In this document: piece by piece, positions 9,724-17,496 of the stretch
Position numbering within the stretch: position 1 is the stretch's first letter
Layout of the letters: every line of letters begins with the position of its first letter
DNA from: Roseovarius indicus
GTDB taxonomy: Bacteria > Pseudomonadota > Alphaproteobacteria > Rhodobacterales > Rhodobacteraceae
Direction: 5' to 3'
Length of the DNA: 64,000 nt
Assembly: GCF_008728195.1 (NCBI RefSeq)
Contig: NZ_CP031598.1
Location: forward strand, 2,852,001 to 2,916,000
Position numbers and translations under genes: made by a program
Notes under the pieces: generated by a model
What the model saw: the letters and a program-made list of their open reading frames with translations, nothing else
Told to the model about the DNA's origin: nothing
Databases searched by the model: none

Positions 9724-10632
9724 ATGAGCGAGACGGATTTCAACCCGGTGACGGGCGTGGCCGAGGATCTGGGCGGCGGGGTCAGGCGTATTCTGGCGCC
9801 GAACCCCTCGCCGATGACGTATATGGGCACGAACACCTACCTGCTGGGCGACCGGCAGGTTGCGGTGATCGACCCGGGGCCGGACCGGGAGGCGCATCTG
9901 AAGGCGATCCTGGGCGCGCTGGGGCCCGGTCAGCAGGTGACGCATGTCTTCGTGACGCATTCCCATGTCGACCACTCGCCCCTCGCGGGCCGGCTGGCGC
10001 GCGAGACCGGGGCCAAGGTGCTGGGCTTCGGGCCGTCGGGTGCCGGGCGCAGCGCCGTGATGCAGGAGATGGCGGCGCAGGGGCTGGAGGAGGCCGGCGA
10101 GGGCATCGACCCCGGCTTCGCGCCCGACGTGGAGCTGGCCGATGGCGAGAGGGTCGCGGGCGAGGATTGGGCGCTTACCGCGCATTGGACGCCGGGGCAC
10201 CTGGGCAACCACCTGTGTTTCTCGCGAGGGCAGACGGTGTTCACCGGCGACCTCGTGATGGGCTGGGCCAGCTCGCTTGTCTCGCCTCCCGATGGCGACC
10301 TGACCGATTTCATGGCCTCCTGCCGCCGGTTGCGAGAGATGGGGGCGGAGGTTTTCCATTCCGGCCACGGCGCGCCGATGACGGCGCCGATGGACCGGCT
10401 CGACTGGCTGATCGGCCACCGCGAGGGGCGCGAGGCGTCGATCCTTAAGGGGTTGCAGGCCGGCCCGGCCGACGCCGCGACGCTCACGGCCGCGATCTAC
10501 ACGGATATCCCGCCGCAAATGCTGCCCGCGGCCGAACGCAACGTGCTGGCCCACCTCATTGACCTTTATAAGAAAAACCGCGTGGAACCCGTCGGCGGCC
10601 TGTCACAGCACGCCCGCTTCCGCCTGCTGTGA
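9724..10632 (+). CDS. Metallo-beta-lactamase-fold hydrolase, LACTB2-like
   Basis: 302 residues. The zinc motif THSHVDHS at residues 78-85 supplies the HxHxDH ligands; further ligands are in WTPGHLGNH, FTGDLVMG and HSGHG. Residues about 225-302 form a small winged-helix tail ending in HLIDLYKKNRVEP, the arrangement of the LACTB2/YycJ-type branch, which includes nucleases and thioester hydrolases. It is divergent from the histidine kinase with 39 bases between starts. Substrate not predictable from sequence. Confidence 0.9.
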   Translation: MSETDFNPVTGVAEDLGGGVRRILAPNPSPMTYMGTNTYLLGDRQVAVIDPGPDREAHLKAILGALGPGQQVTHVFVTHSHVDHSPLAGRLARETGAKVLGFGPSGAGRSAVMQEMAAQGLEEAGEGIDPGFAPDVELADGERVAGEDWALTAHWTPGHLGNHLCFSRGQTVFTGDLVMGWASSLVSPPDGDLTDFMASCRRLREMGAEVFHSGHGAPMTAPMDRLDWLIGHREGREASILKGLQAGPADAATLTAAIYTDIPPQMLPAAERNVLAHLIDLYKKNRVEPVGGLSQHARFRLL

Positions 10633-10673
10633 CCCGCCCTGCCCGATCGGGTGAAATTTTTGTCACAAACCCA

Positions 10674-10702
10674 CTGGACGCCACCTGAGCCTGTTGCTAT
10701 AT
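10674..10702 (+). promoter_or_regulatory. Probable promoter of tRNA-Asn
   Basis: CTGGAC at 10674-10679, 17-bp spacer and CTATAT at 10697-10702, 12 bases before the tRNA start at 10715. Confidence 0.45.
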
Positions 10703-10714
10703 CGCGCCTCGTGT

Positions 10715-10789
10715 TCCGGCGTAGCTCAGCGGTAGAGCAGTTGACTGTTAATCAATTGGTCGTAGGTTCGATCCCTACCGCCGGAGCCA
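10715..10789 (+). tRNA. tRNA-Asn (GTT), integration site of the island
   Basis: 75-nt cloverleaf with encoded CCA: acceptor TCCGGCG/CGCCGGA with discriminator G, anticodon loop CTGTTAA (anticodon GTT), T-arm GTAGG-TTCGATC-CCTAC. The 3' part from 10743 on is repeated exactly at 20800, so the gene is intact here and its tail was duplicated by the island's insertion. Confidence 0.97.
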
Positions 10790-10798
10790 AAATCCTCA
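10743..10798 (+). repeat. att site, left (part of intact tRNA-Asn)
   Basis: 56 bp identical to 20800-20855. Begins GACTGTTAATC in the anticodon arm, runs through the tRNA end and nine bases past CCA (..AAAATCCTCA). Defines the left border of the island. Confidence 0.95.
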
Positions 10799-10854
10799 AG
10801 TAAATCAGAGATTTGGCGGAAAGCCGTGCTCGGGGCCTTCTTCATTTTCGTTCT

Positions 10855-10874
10855 GGGGTAACGTTTAGGGTAAC
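10855..10874 (+). repeat. Integrase arm-type sites, left
   Basis: GGGGTAAC at 10855-10862 and AGGGTAAC at 10867-10874, 12 bp apart. The same octamer occurs twice, 11 bp apart, at the right end beside the integrase gene (20649, 20660) and once inverted (20688). This is the expected layout of arm-type binding sites for the N-terminal domain of a tyrosine integrase. Confidence 0.6.
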
Positions 10875-10899
10875 AAAAAACCGGGGCAAATGGCCCCGG
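10875..10899 (-). terminator. Rho-independent terminator closing the left minus-strand operon
   Basis: Stem CCGGGGC / GCCCCGG (10881-10899) with a short loop; on the minus strand it is followed by TTTTTT (the AAAAAA at 10875-10880). It lies 27 bases beyond the stop of the 79-aa gene. Confidence 0.7.
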
Positions 10900-10925
10900 C
10901 TTCGTGGTTGGATTCGCGCCGTGCT

Positions 10926-11165
10926 TTAGGCGTCTTGCTCGGAGTTATTCCTCGACATCTTCCCCTCGGCTTCATGCAGCTGCATCGCAGTGCGAGCCTT
11001 TTCTCGGGCGACCTCCAATATCGCCATCATTTCTATCGCCTCCTGATCAGAATGGTCTATCGCTCGGCATTCCATTGCCATGTCATACGCCGCGTCGATC
11101 AGGCTGGTGGTCAGGTGCAGTTGATGATTGGTTTCGTTGAAAGCTTCTGTCTGAAGGCAAGTCAT
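10926..11165 (-). CDS. Small phage-type protein of unknown function
   Basis: 79 residues, mostly helical and acidic (MTCLQTEAFNETNHQLHLTT...). The start ATG overlaps the stop of the upstream 74-aa gene by four bases (ATGA), and a terminator follows, so both form a two-gene operon divergent from the XRE regulator. No motif is recognised. The composition is similar to the small helical proteins at 16861-17321 in the same island. Confidence 0.6.
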   Translation of the reverse strand: MTCLQTEAFNETNHQLHLTTSLIDAAYDMAMECRAIDHSDQEAIEMMAILEVAREKARTAMQLHEAEGKMSRNNSEQDA

Positions 11166-11386
11166 GCCTCACCGCCTTTCTTGTCCATGGTTTCGAGGTC
11201 ATTCGCCAGTTCGGTCGCGCGTCGGCGCATATCGGCAAAGATCGCGGGAAGAGAATTCCGTGCTTGCTGAAACTCAGGGTCATTAGAGTCGCCGCACGTG
11301 GCTCTATCAGCCAGCAGGTCAGCACCGTCGATAAGCGCGGCTAGGTAAACCGCCTCAGTCTGTATGTCGGAAATTGTTTTGGGCAT
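11162..11386 (-). CDS. Small phage-type protein of unknown function
   Basis: 74 residues starting MPKTISDIQTEAVYLAALIDGADLLAD. The ATG at 11386 has GGAGG nine bases upstream, which decides the start over the longer open frame to 11536 (that frame is antisense to the XRE gene). Helical with no catalytic motif. First gene of the leftmost minus-strand operon; its upstream region shares the TGGTAA/TTACCA palindrome with the divergent regulator. Confidence 0.62.
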   Translation of the reverse strand: MPKTISDIQTEAVYLAALIDGADLLADRATCGDSNDPEFQQARNSLPAIFADMRRRATELANDLETMDKKGGEA

Positions 11387-11404
11387 TGTCTCAGTCCTCC
11401 ATCG

Positions 11405-11418
11405 TGGTAATGTTACCA
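11405..11418. promoter_or_regulatory. Candidate operator of the XRE regulator
   Basis: Near-perfect palindrome TGGTAATGTTACCA in the 58-bp gap between two divergent genes. A second dyad-like pair follows (GGAAC at 11422, GTTCT at 11437). Position suggests autoregulation and control of the leftward small-gene operon. Confidence 0.5.
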
Positions 11419-11444
11419 AAAGGAACAATACGGAATGTTCTGAA

Positions 11445-11696
11445 ATGGAACAAGCGAAAATTTCGCAAGGACAGTTAAGAGCTGCACGTGGCTTGCTTGG
11501 CTGGTCACAGGCGACACTGGCAGATCGAGCGGGCATATCTTCGATGACGGTTAAACGTGCCGAAGGGTCTGGGTCGCCCTACCCTGCACAAGGAGCGCTC
11601 AGTGCCATTCGCGCGGCCCTGGAGGATGGAGGCGTACAGTTCATCGAGGAAAATGGGGGCGGTGCGGGTGTTCGCTTGAGAAGAAGAGAGCCATGA
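11445..11696 (+). CDS. XRE-family helix-turn-helix regulator
   Basis: 83 residues, essentially one HTH domain: LRAARGLLGWSQATLADRAGISSMTVKRAEGS is the helix-turn-helix of the Cro/C1 type, followed by a strand-rich tail (GVQFIEENGGGAGVRLRRR) typical of short phage-associated XRE proteins. The start is the ATG at 11445; earlier codons lie in the operator region. Its stop overlaps the ATG of the membrane-protein gene by four bases. It probably controls the cargo genes and its own promoter through the adjacent palindrome. Confidence 0.85.
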   Translation: MEQAKISQGQLRAARGLLGWSQATLADRAGISSMTVKRAEGSGSPYPAQGALSAIRAALEDGGVQFIEENGGGAGVRLRRREP

Positions 11697-12292
11697 ATCC
11701 CATACTTGAGTACGACGACTTAAGAAAGGCGGGGCGCGCGGTCGTCATCACGTCATTTCTGGTGATCTTGACCTCGGAATGCACGGCTCCATTCAAGGAG
11801 ATTAACTTTCTTGGAATTAATGTAGGCTTTGGGCTGGGCGAACTCATTGTAATCCTTTGGTTCCTTTTGGTTATATATACGATAAATTTTCTGTTCTTTT
11901 TGTTTTCGGAAAACCCTCTCTACGCCACAGACAAATTGCGAATTCAAAGAGATAATCGGGTGCAGCAGCGCCATGAAGATATCCGTCATCTGAGCGCAGA
12001 ATTGGATGCATCACTCAAAACTCAGCGAGACCAAGTTAGAAGGAACAGAAAAATCGATGTCTTCGAACGTGACAATAAGGAGAACGCTATTGTTGAAAGA
12101 CAGGGGCAACTTAGCAAGAAAAACAACCAAAAGAAAAAAAGAGCGTCACAATACTTCGGATGGGTTTTTCGCTTTGAAGCCGCGAGGTTTTGGCTCTTTC
12201 AAGTCGCTGCACCAGTCCTCCTGTTAGCTGTCGCTCTAACCCCGCTGTCTAACTTCTTCGGTGAGCAAGTTTGTCCAAATTTCACTCCATAG
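11693..12292 (+). CDS. Membrane protein with cytoplasmic coiled coil, unknown function (island cargo)
   Basis: 199 residues. Hydrophobic segments at about 16-35, 47-72 and 165-190; between the second and third lies a charged helical stretch of about 90 residues (DKLRIQRDNRVQQRHEDIRH...) likely to be a cytoplasmic coiled coil. Overlaps the XRE gene by four bases (ATGA). GC content is clearly below the chromosome and codon use is mixed, signs of foreign cargo. Together with the next gene it resembles two-component membrane cargo seen in immunity or exclusion loci, but no known family is recognised. Confidence 0.7.
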   Translation: MNPILEYDDLRKAGRAVVITSFLVILTSECTAPFKEINFLGINVGFGLGELIVILWFLLVIYTINFLFFLFSENPLYATDKLRIQRDNRVQQRHEDIRHLSAELDASLKTQRDQVRRNRKIDVFERDNKENAIVERQGQLSKKNNQKKKRASQYFGWVFRFEAARFWLFQVAAPVLLLAVALTPLSNFFGEQVCPNFTP

Positions 12293-12372
12293 TGTGATGA
12301 AGGCATAAGATGCGCTAAATTAGACCCGTCAGGTTGGCGGCATTCAATTCAAAGAGGGAACGGCACCGGGCT

Positions 12373-13017
12373 ATGGGTCAAGCGGACTTGAAAGAAAGCG
12401 TTTGGCAGAGAGCGCGAAGAACAACTGGCGACGTGGTCTTTGCCCGACACCCGAACAAATGGCTATCACTCGGGTTTTGGAGTTTTGAAGTTATCGGAGG
12501 CGCCTTGATGGGTGCGCTCAACGGATGGCTGAGCCTATTTTGGGTTGTTGGGATTCTCTTGTTGGTCTGGCTTGGTGCTGTTGGCACCGCGCCGATGATA
12601 CAAAGAAACGAAGCGAGGAATGAGTGCCGAGATTTACGTCAGCGGCTTGCGCCGAATGAAGCTCAATGGGTTTCTGTGGAAATGGCGCTGCAGTATTTAT
12701 ACGATGAGTTAACCTCGGGGCGCTTCCGAGACCAAGGCCAGATTCTACAGGCGACAAAATCCCTTGGGGGTCAAAGCGAAAACCTATGGGATCACGTTGG
12801 AGCTTGGCTCGTTGATGGCATTAAGTCAGGAAAGATTGTCGCTAGAGGCATAAGGGAGATGCGCAGTCGCTTAGAAAGAGTCCCTCGATCTATAAGTGAC
12901 AATCCCTGGGATGGTGATCTCGCGCATAAAGCGGTACTCGATGACGATGGGATAAAGTGGTCACTGAAAGAGATAAATCAGCCGTCCGTAAGGGAATACC
13001 TAGTAGGTTTGTCTTGA
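12373..13017 (+). CDS. Membrane protein of unknown function (island cargo)
   Basis: 214 residues from the ATG at 12373; a TTG at 12334 would add 13 residues. A two-helix hairpin at about 32-72 (LGFWSFEVIGGALMGALNGW... ILLLVWLGAVGT) is followed by a soluble domain of about 140 residues with a winged-helix-like stretch (VSVEMALQYLYDELTSGRFRDQGQILQATKSL). Low GC like its neighbour. It follows by 80 bases and probably shares the XRE promoter. It ends 47 bases before the convergent tape-measure gene. Function unknown. Confidence 0.68.
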   Translation: MGQADLKESVWQRARRTTGDVVFARHPNKWLSLGFWSFEVIGGALMGALNGWLSLFWVVGILLLVWLGAVGTAPMIQRNEARNECRDLRQRLAPNEAQWVSVEMALQYLYDELTSGRFRDQGQILQATKSLGGQSENLWDHVGAWLVDGIKSGKIVARGIREMRSRLERVPRSISDNPWDGDLAHKAVLDDDGIKWSLKEINQPSVREYLVGLS

Positions 13018-13064
13018 CACTAGCCCGAATAGGCCAGCGAGAAAGACAAGTTTACGCTAGGCCA

Positions 13065-14840
13065 TCAGACCACCCGGATATTGCCGCCGTCTTCGACGTA
13101 CTCGTTAAGCTCGGTCAAAAACTCCGCCACTTGCTCGCGCGTGAACATCGGGCCTCCGGTAAGTTGCACCACGACGTCGCGGGAAACCTGCGGGGTTTGT
13201 GCCGCCCCGCCTGCTGCCGCTGCTCCACCGCCGCCAACGGCGCCGGCACCTCCGCCCCCGCCACCACCATACTGAGTGGATGCAATCTGAGAAATGAGCA
13301 TCCCGGTCTTTGCCACAGAAGCTGCCGCGAAGGCCGCAGCCAAATGAGGCCCACCGCCGGGCGTTGACATACCCTTTTCCCAAGCCGCAACCGCTGCCTG
13401 ATACCCCTTGATCGTTGCGTCCGCGATTGCCGCCGCCTTGCCGATCTGAAAAGCCTTCTTGTTCTCCGACTGCATTAGGCTGGCAACATCGCCCAATGCG
13501 CCCGAAATGGCGTTTAGGGTTGCCGCGCGGCGCGCCTTTTCCAAGGCGAGCATCTTGTCCTGGTGGTCCTTGTGGATGCGCTTCTCAAGCTCGTTGTATT
13601 CTTCCTCAGTCGCCAGCTTGCGGTTACGGAACTCCTCAAGCTGCTCAAGCTGCCGCTCGTAGTTCTCCTGAATGATTTCCTGCTCTGTCGCGAACTGATC
13701 GCGTAGGCGCTCGAAATCTTCTTCGGTCGGCCCCGAGCTTGACCCGCCACGACGACTTGAGCCCCTGCCCGTGTTAAGATCTTCTGGGCGAGCGCGGGGG
13801 CGCCTCATCGACGGGCTGTTAGGTCTTCCTTGGCCGTTCAGGCCTTGGGAAAAGAACGGGTCTGTATAGTCGTATGTTCCGGTGTTTGAGTTCGGTTCGT
13901 TGCCGGGCGTACGCTCATTATCAGGAATGGGGTATTCACGATTGGGGTCTGCCGGCGTCATGCCGTCCAGATCGTTCATAACCCTCATAGCCGAAGCAAC
14001 AATGTTGACACCTTCCGCCGCTGCCGATGCCCATTCCACCAATTTCTTGAAGGCAGGAACACCATAGTCAGCCACGAAATCTGCAAGCGCGACCAGCTCA
14101 TCCTCTAGATCGACCATCGCATCAATCAGGTGCGCGTCGATCTCGTTGCGCATCCCGCGCAACTTCTCTTGCAGATCCGCTGCACCCTTCACGGCTTCGT
14201 TGGAAATGATCGCGCCGGCGTCTCGGGCTTCCTTGCCAAGCCGGTTCATTTCCCGCCCGTTGTCCCGCAGCAGCGGCAGCATTGCCGTCAGGTCGGACGA
14301 CATGGCCTCAAGATAGAAGGTCATCTCGTTCTGCGTCAGGTTCGCCCGCTCAAGCGAACTGACATAGAGTTGCAGCGCTTCCGGCCCGCTCAGCTTGGCG
14401 AATTGTTCGGCGGTCACACCAACTTTAGGTGCGATGTTCTCGAAAAAATCCGCCATCGGCCCGCCGCCGGTTTGCAGGAAGTCACCAACACGGTCTTGAA
14501 CGTCCTTCAGAATGTCGGCCAGCTTTTCCTGCTCGACACCAACCGAACGGGTCGCAACCGCCATTTCCTGAAACTTTTCAGGCGTCGTGCCTGCTACTCG
14601 GGATAGGTTGGTAAGGCTCTCACCCACCTCCCCTACTCGGTTGGCAAGCGCCACGCCTGCCGCTGATGCGGCGACAAACGCCCCGGTAATTACCGCACTC
14701 ATCCGCGCGGCTCGTCGGGCCATCTGTTCGACATTGCGGCCAAAGCGGTTCACATCGCCCCGCGCTTGCCTCATGCCGCGCTGCAGCGGGGCAATGTCTG
14801 CGGATACCTCGACGGCGATATCGCCCACAATCTTGCTCAT
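13065..14840 (-). CDS. Phage tape-measure-like tail protein
   Basis: 591 residues. The N-terminus (VGDIAVEVSADIAPLQRGMRQARGDVNRFGRNVEQMARRAARMS) is typical of tail tape-measure proteins; a hydrophobic stretch follows (AVITGAFVAASAAGVALANR). Residues about 380-470 are coiled coil, and the C-terminal part has a glycine-rich run near 530. It is short for a tape measure of a full tail (often over 700 aa). No other tail gene is nearby, which is odd. Four bases after it comes the small terminase start, so they are co-transcribed. Confidence 0.8.
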   Translation of the reverse strand: MSKIVGDIAVEVSADIAPLQRGMRQARGDVNRFGRNVEQMARRAARMSAVITGAFVAASAAGVALANRVGEVGESLTNLSRVAGTTPEKFQEMAVATRSVGVEQEKLADILKDVQDRVGDFLQTGGGPMADFFENIAPKVGVTAEQFAKLSGPEALQLYVSSLERANLTQNEMTFYLEAMSSDLTAMLPLLRDNGREMNRLGKEARDAGAIISNEAVKGAADLQEKLRGMRNEIDAHLIDAMVDLEDELVALADFVADYGVPAFKKLVEWASAAAEGVNIVASAMRVMNDLDGMTPADPNREYPIPDNERTPGNEPNSNTGTYDYTDPFFSQGLNGQGRPNSPSMRRPRARPEDLNTGRGSSRRGGSSSGPTEEDFERLRDQFATEQEIIQENYERQLEQLEEFRNRKLATEEEYNELEKRIHKDHQDKMLALEKARRAATLNAISGALGDVASLMQSENKKAFQIGKAAAIADATIKGYQAAVAAWEKGMSTPGGGPHLAAAFAAASVAKTGMLISQIASTQYGGGGGGGAGAVGGGGAAAAGGAAQTPQVSRDVVVQLTGGPMFTREQVAEFLTELNEYVEDGGNIRVV

Positions 14841-14844
14841 TTGA

Positions 14845-15294
14845 TTAATCCAGTGCTGCGAATGGGTTCTTCTCGGCGGGCTTGTTCGCCGTAACTTTGT
14901 TTCGTGTCGCCGGGCTTAGGCCAAACTCGCTCAGAAGGGCGTGACAGTGGCGCATGGCCTCGTTGCGCTGCGAGACCTCGGGGCGCGCTTTCCAGAGGCC
15001 GCTTTCGCCTTTGTACGTCCGGCCCTGGTCTTCAATCGTCGCGGTCAGTACCTCGATTTCCTCGAGCCGGCTGGCCAGCATGGCGATCATGCATTCATCA
15101 GCCGGGCTGACGATGTTCAGGTTATCCAGAACCGCGCAAAGGCTCGCAAATAGCTCTGACGCGCGCTCAGAGAGCCATGCAGGGGCTTCGGGAATGCCAG
15201 ATGGTACAGAAGGCGCGTTCGGGTTGCTGCGATCCTTGCGGAACGTGCCCGTGATGACCTTCATTTCGTCGGGGATCTGCTTACCGCCCTTCAT
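14845..15294 (-). CDS. Phage terminase small subunit, P27 family
   Basis: 149 residues. MKVITGTFRKDR at the start, PSGIPEAPAWLSERASELF, and the C-terminal LLSEFGLSPATRNKV motif are marks of the P27 small terminase, which recognises packaging sites on DNA. The matching large subunit is not in the window. In satellite islands a lone small terminase redirects helper-phage packaging, which is the likely role here (inference). The ATG at 15294 is internal to nothing else and is close to the family N-terminus. Confidence 0.88.
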   Translation of the reverse strand: MKGGKQIPDEMKVITGTFRKDRSNPNAPSVPSGIPEAPAWLSERASELFASLCAVLDNLNIVSPADECMIAMLASRLEEIEVLTATIEDQGRTYKGESGLWKARPEVSQRNEAMRHCHALLSEFGLSPATRNKVTANKPAEKNPFAALD

Positions 15295-15507
15295 GGAAAT
15301 TTACCTCAATGCTGACCCTGTGAAAAAAAGACGCCCGCCGCCGGTCCCGTGACAACGCGCCCAGAGATTTGCCCACCCCCTACCCTTCGGGAATTGGCGC
15401 CACCGCACCCGACCGCATGAAGCGGCAGGACGCGGGCGCGGTGGCTGTCGGCCAGTCTGAACTGCTGGCCTAGACCGCAACGGTAGGGAAAACCGAGCGG
15501 CATTCTC

Positions 15508-16617
15508 TTAGTTCGCGAACTTGATCAGCTTGATCGCGTTGCTATCTGCAACGGTGCCGCCCGTGCGGCGCGCTGCGTACAGCTTGATGAAGCCCGGTTG
15601 CGTCACCTCATCCCGGATCATGGTCATGCCTGCCCGGTCAGCGATGATGTAGCCTCGTTGGAAGTTGCCGAAGGCGATGCTGAGGGAGTCAGCCGCAATG
15701 TCCGGCATGTCCTCTGCAATCTCCACCGGATAGCCCAGAAGGCGCGAGGGTTGCGCCTCGGTCAGACCGTCCACCCAAAGGCTGCGACCGTCAGTGTCCT
15801 TCAGCTTGCGCACCGCCGCTGACGTGGTGCTGTTCATCATCCAGACAGCGCCGGCGCGATAGCCCGGCTTCAGCGCGGCCACAGTGTCAAAGAACACGTT
15901 GTCAGGGTCCGAAGCCGCGAAGTCACCGCTGGCGCCCGTGGCAATGAATTGCAGGGTTCCGAAGTCCCGCGTATCGTCGCCGGTTGAAACCGGCGCATCA
16001 CCCGCGAGGAAACCAACCGGCTTGTTGACGCCATCGCCGGAAACAAAGGCCGCGCCTTCCTGCACCGCGAATTCGGTGACGATGTTCTCGATCAACCATG
16101 CCTCGATATCAAAGGCCGCGTCTTCCAGCAGGTGCCGCGTCACTGTGCCGTAGGTGTAGAGTTCACCCATGCTCGGTTTGACCTGCGCCAGGTTCGGCGT
16201 GTCCTGCGATGTGCGCGTGCCGGTTTCAGAGGTCCAGCCCGATCCGGTGCCGCGCCGGCCGATCAGCTTCGCATAATCCGGCGAGGTTGTTTTGACCACT
16301 TGGGCCACACGACGCACCGGCGTGATATCTACCAGCTGGTCGAGCACCATTCGGTCGATCTGCTCGGGAACGGCAAAGCCGCCTTGCGCGCCGACATTAC
16401 CTTGAAGCTGTTTTGCTTCGAGGCCCTGGCCCGTGCGCAGAAAGTCGATCATCTGCGCTTTGGCGCCGTCGCGCAGATCCCGCGCTTTGGCGAACGGTGC
16501 GCCCGGTCGGTTTGCGTTGGTTTCAAGTTCTGCGAGGCGGTCAGCGAGTTGCTGCACCTCGGCTTGGGTATTCGAAAAGAGGTTTTTCACCTCAACAAGG
16601 GTGTTGCCATCAGCCAT
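15508..16617 (-). CDS. HK97-type major capsid protein
   Basis: 369 residues from MADGNTLVEVKNLFSN at 16617, preceded by GGAGAAG. Residues 1-50 form the coiled-coil delta region (VKNLFSNTQAEVQQLADRLAELETNA), followed by GNVGAQGGFAVPEQIDRMVL and the HK97-fold core (ITPVRRVAQVVKT, SGWTSETGTR, EAWLIENIVTEFAVQEGAAFVSGDGVNKPVGF). The protein is complete. Normally protease and portal genes lie next to it; here there are none, and the gaps on both sides (213 and 243 bases) hold no convincing gene. A capsid gene in a small island could alter capsid size of a helper phage or build an own capsid. Confidence 0.92.
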   Translation of the reverse strand: MADGNTLVEVKNLFSNTQAEVQQLADRLAELETNANRPGAPFAKARDLRDGAKAQMIDFLRTGQGLEAKQLQGNVGAQGGFAVPEQIDRMVLDQLVDITPVRRVAQVVKTTSPDYAKLIGRRGTGSGWTSETGTRTSQDTPNLAQVKPSMGELYTYGTVTRHLLEDAAFDIEAWLIENIVTEFAVQEGAAFVSGDGVNKPVGFLAGDAPVSTGDDTRDFGTLQFIATGASGDFAASDPDNVFFDTVAALKPGYRAGAVWMMNSTTSAAVRKLKDTDGRSLWVDGLTEAQPSRLLGYPVEIAEDMPDIAADSLSIAFGNFQRGYIIADRAGMTMIRDEVTQPGFIKLYAARRTGGTVADSNAIKLIKFAN

Positions 16618-16684
16618 TGGGCTTCTCCATGCAATTCGGAGCGGCGAAAGCCGCAATATGTAAGGGGGTTGTCGCCGTCATCGC

Positions 16685-16763
16685 GCCAGCGTCGTGCATG
16701 GCGGTATGTCGGTTGGACCAGCGCCCGGCATGGCCCGAAGTGATCGCGCGGCCAGCGTCGTGC
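16685..16763. repeat. Short direct repeat upstream of the capsid gene
   Basis: GCCAGCGTCGTGC at 16685-16697 and again at 16751-16763, 66 bp apart, in a 243-bp gene-free gap in front of the capsid gene. Could be a small-terminase recognition (pac-like) or operator site. Confidence 0.4.
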
Positions 16764-16860
16764 TTGGAAACGCGATAATTAAATCCTATCACAATGAGCA
16801 GATAGTCGCAAATATAAGTTATGGTCAATTCCACTGTTCTCGATGTTCCTTGCCAGTCCA

Positions 16861-17124
16861 TTACGCCCGCCCTGCCGGTCCACAGTGCGGCGAACTGGGG
16901 TCTTGCGCCGCGCGTTCCGCCTCACGGGCCGCAATCCGGGCCAGCATGGCAGTCAGTCCGTTGGCGTCGCTGTCGCCATGAACGAGGCGATAGAGCGCGC
17001 AAGACTGGCCCAGAAGGCAGTTAGCGAATTCGCCAATGTCGCCGTCCTCGCTGATCTCGTTGAGTGCTTGGTCGATCAGGCTGCGGGCGCGGCTGTATTC
17101 GGGGTGGGTATTGGGGTTGCTCAT
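16861..17124 (-). CDS. Small phage-type protein of unknown function
   Basis: 87 residues starting MSNPNTHPEYSRARSLIDQAL at 17124, with GGAG at proper distance. Helical; contains NCLLGQSCALYRLVHG and an alanine-rich C-terminal part. The start overlaps the stop of the 66-aa gene by four bases. No motif is recognised. Length and context are usual for early accessory proteins of islands. Confidence 0.6.
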   Translation of the reverse strand: MSNPNTHPEYSRARSLIDQALNEISEDGDIGEFANCLLGQSCALYRLVHGDSDANGLTAMLARIAAREAERAAQDPSSPHCGPAGRA

Positions 17125-17321
17125 TTTTGGCGCTCCTTCTGGATTTGCTCTTTCGCTTCTTCGGCCACTGCGATGCATTCCCGCGCGGTCATAATTAGAC
17201 CATCCAGGGAAGCGATGGGGTCATGTCCAAGCTCTTTCGCTTTAGCCAATGCGTGGTCCACGCTTTGCGCGGCTACGGCTGTTATGCTGGCCTTGATGTT
17301 GTCGTCGAAGCTGTCGTTCAT
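17121..17321 (-). CDS. Small phage-type protein of unknown function
   Basis: 66 residues (MNDSFDDNIKASITAVAAQSVDHALAKAKELGHDP...), all-helical prediction by eye. GGAG lies nine bases before the ATG. It starts 40 bases beyond the iteron array and overlaps the next gene by four bases, so the array could double as its control region. No family is recognised. Confidence 0.6.
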   Translation of the reverse strand: MNDSFDDNIKASITAVAAQSVDHALAKAKELGHDPIASLDGLIMTARECIAVAEEAKEQIQKERQK

Positions 17322-17360
17322 GGATCTTGCTCCTATGGGGTATGGTAGATTAAGGATTTG

Positions 17361-17496
17361 CCCATTTTGGGCATGGTCACTTTGCGAAAACGGGCGAAAC
17401 CAACCCCATTTTGGGCATAGGGCTTCCCCATTTTGGGCATGGTGTTTTCAGAACCTTCCCCTTTTTGGGGTTGCTCCTTCCCCATTTTGGGCATGG
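17361..17496. repeat. Iteron array (CCCATTTTGGGCATRG)
   Basis: Four copies of the 16-mer CCCATTTTGGGCATGG (third-last base varies) start at 17361, 17405, 17427 and 17481; a degenerate copy (CCCCTTTTTGGGG) lies at 17458-17470. Intervals are 44, 22, about 32 and about 22 bp, that is near multiples of 11, so copies are on one helix face. Each contains the palindrome GCCCAAAATGGG. The array straddles the 3' end of the winged-helix gene: the last two copies are inside it, the others beyond its stop. This is the look of a replication-origin or partition iteron set. Confidence 0.8.

Noticed and set aside
10643..10665. CCCGATCGGG followed by a T-run as terminator of the MBL gene
   Set aside because: The palindrome allows only a three-pair stem with a four-base loop and the T-run is offset; too weak to list.
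15306..15503. 65-codon minus-strand frame between capsid and small terminase genes
   Set aside because: No ribosome site and no similarity to a connector or protease; composition not protein-like. The 213-bp gap is left without a gene.
16610..16861. 83-codon minus-strand frame overlapping the upstream stop by one base
   Set aside because: Coupling is possible, but it runs through the capsid ribosome site and the direct repeats, and the sequence is not convincing as a protein.
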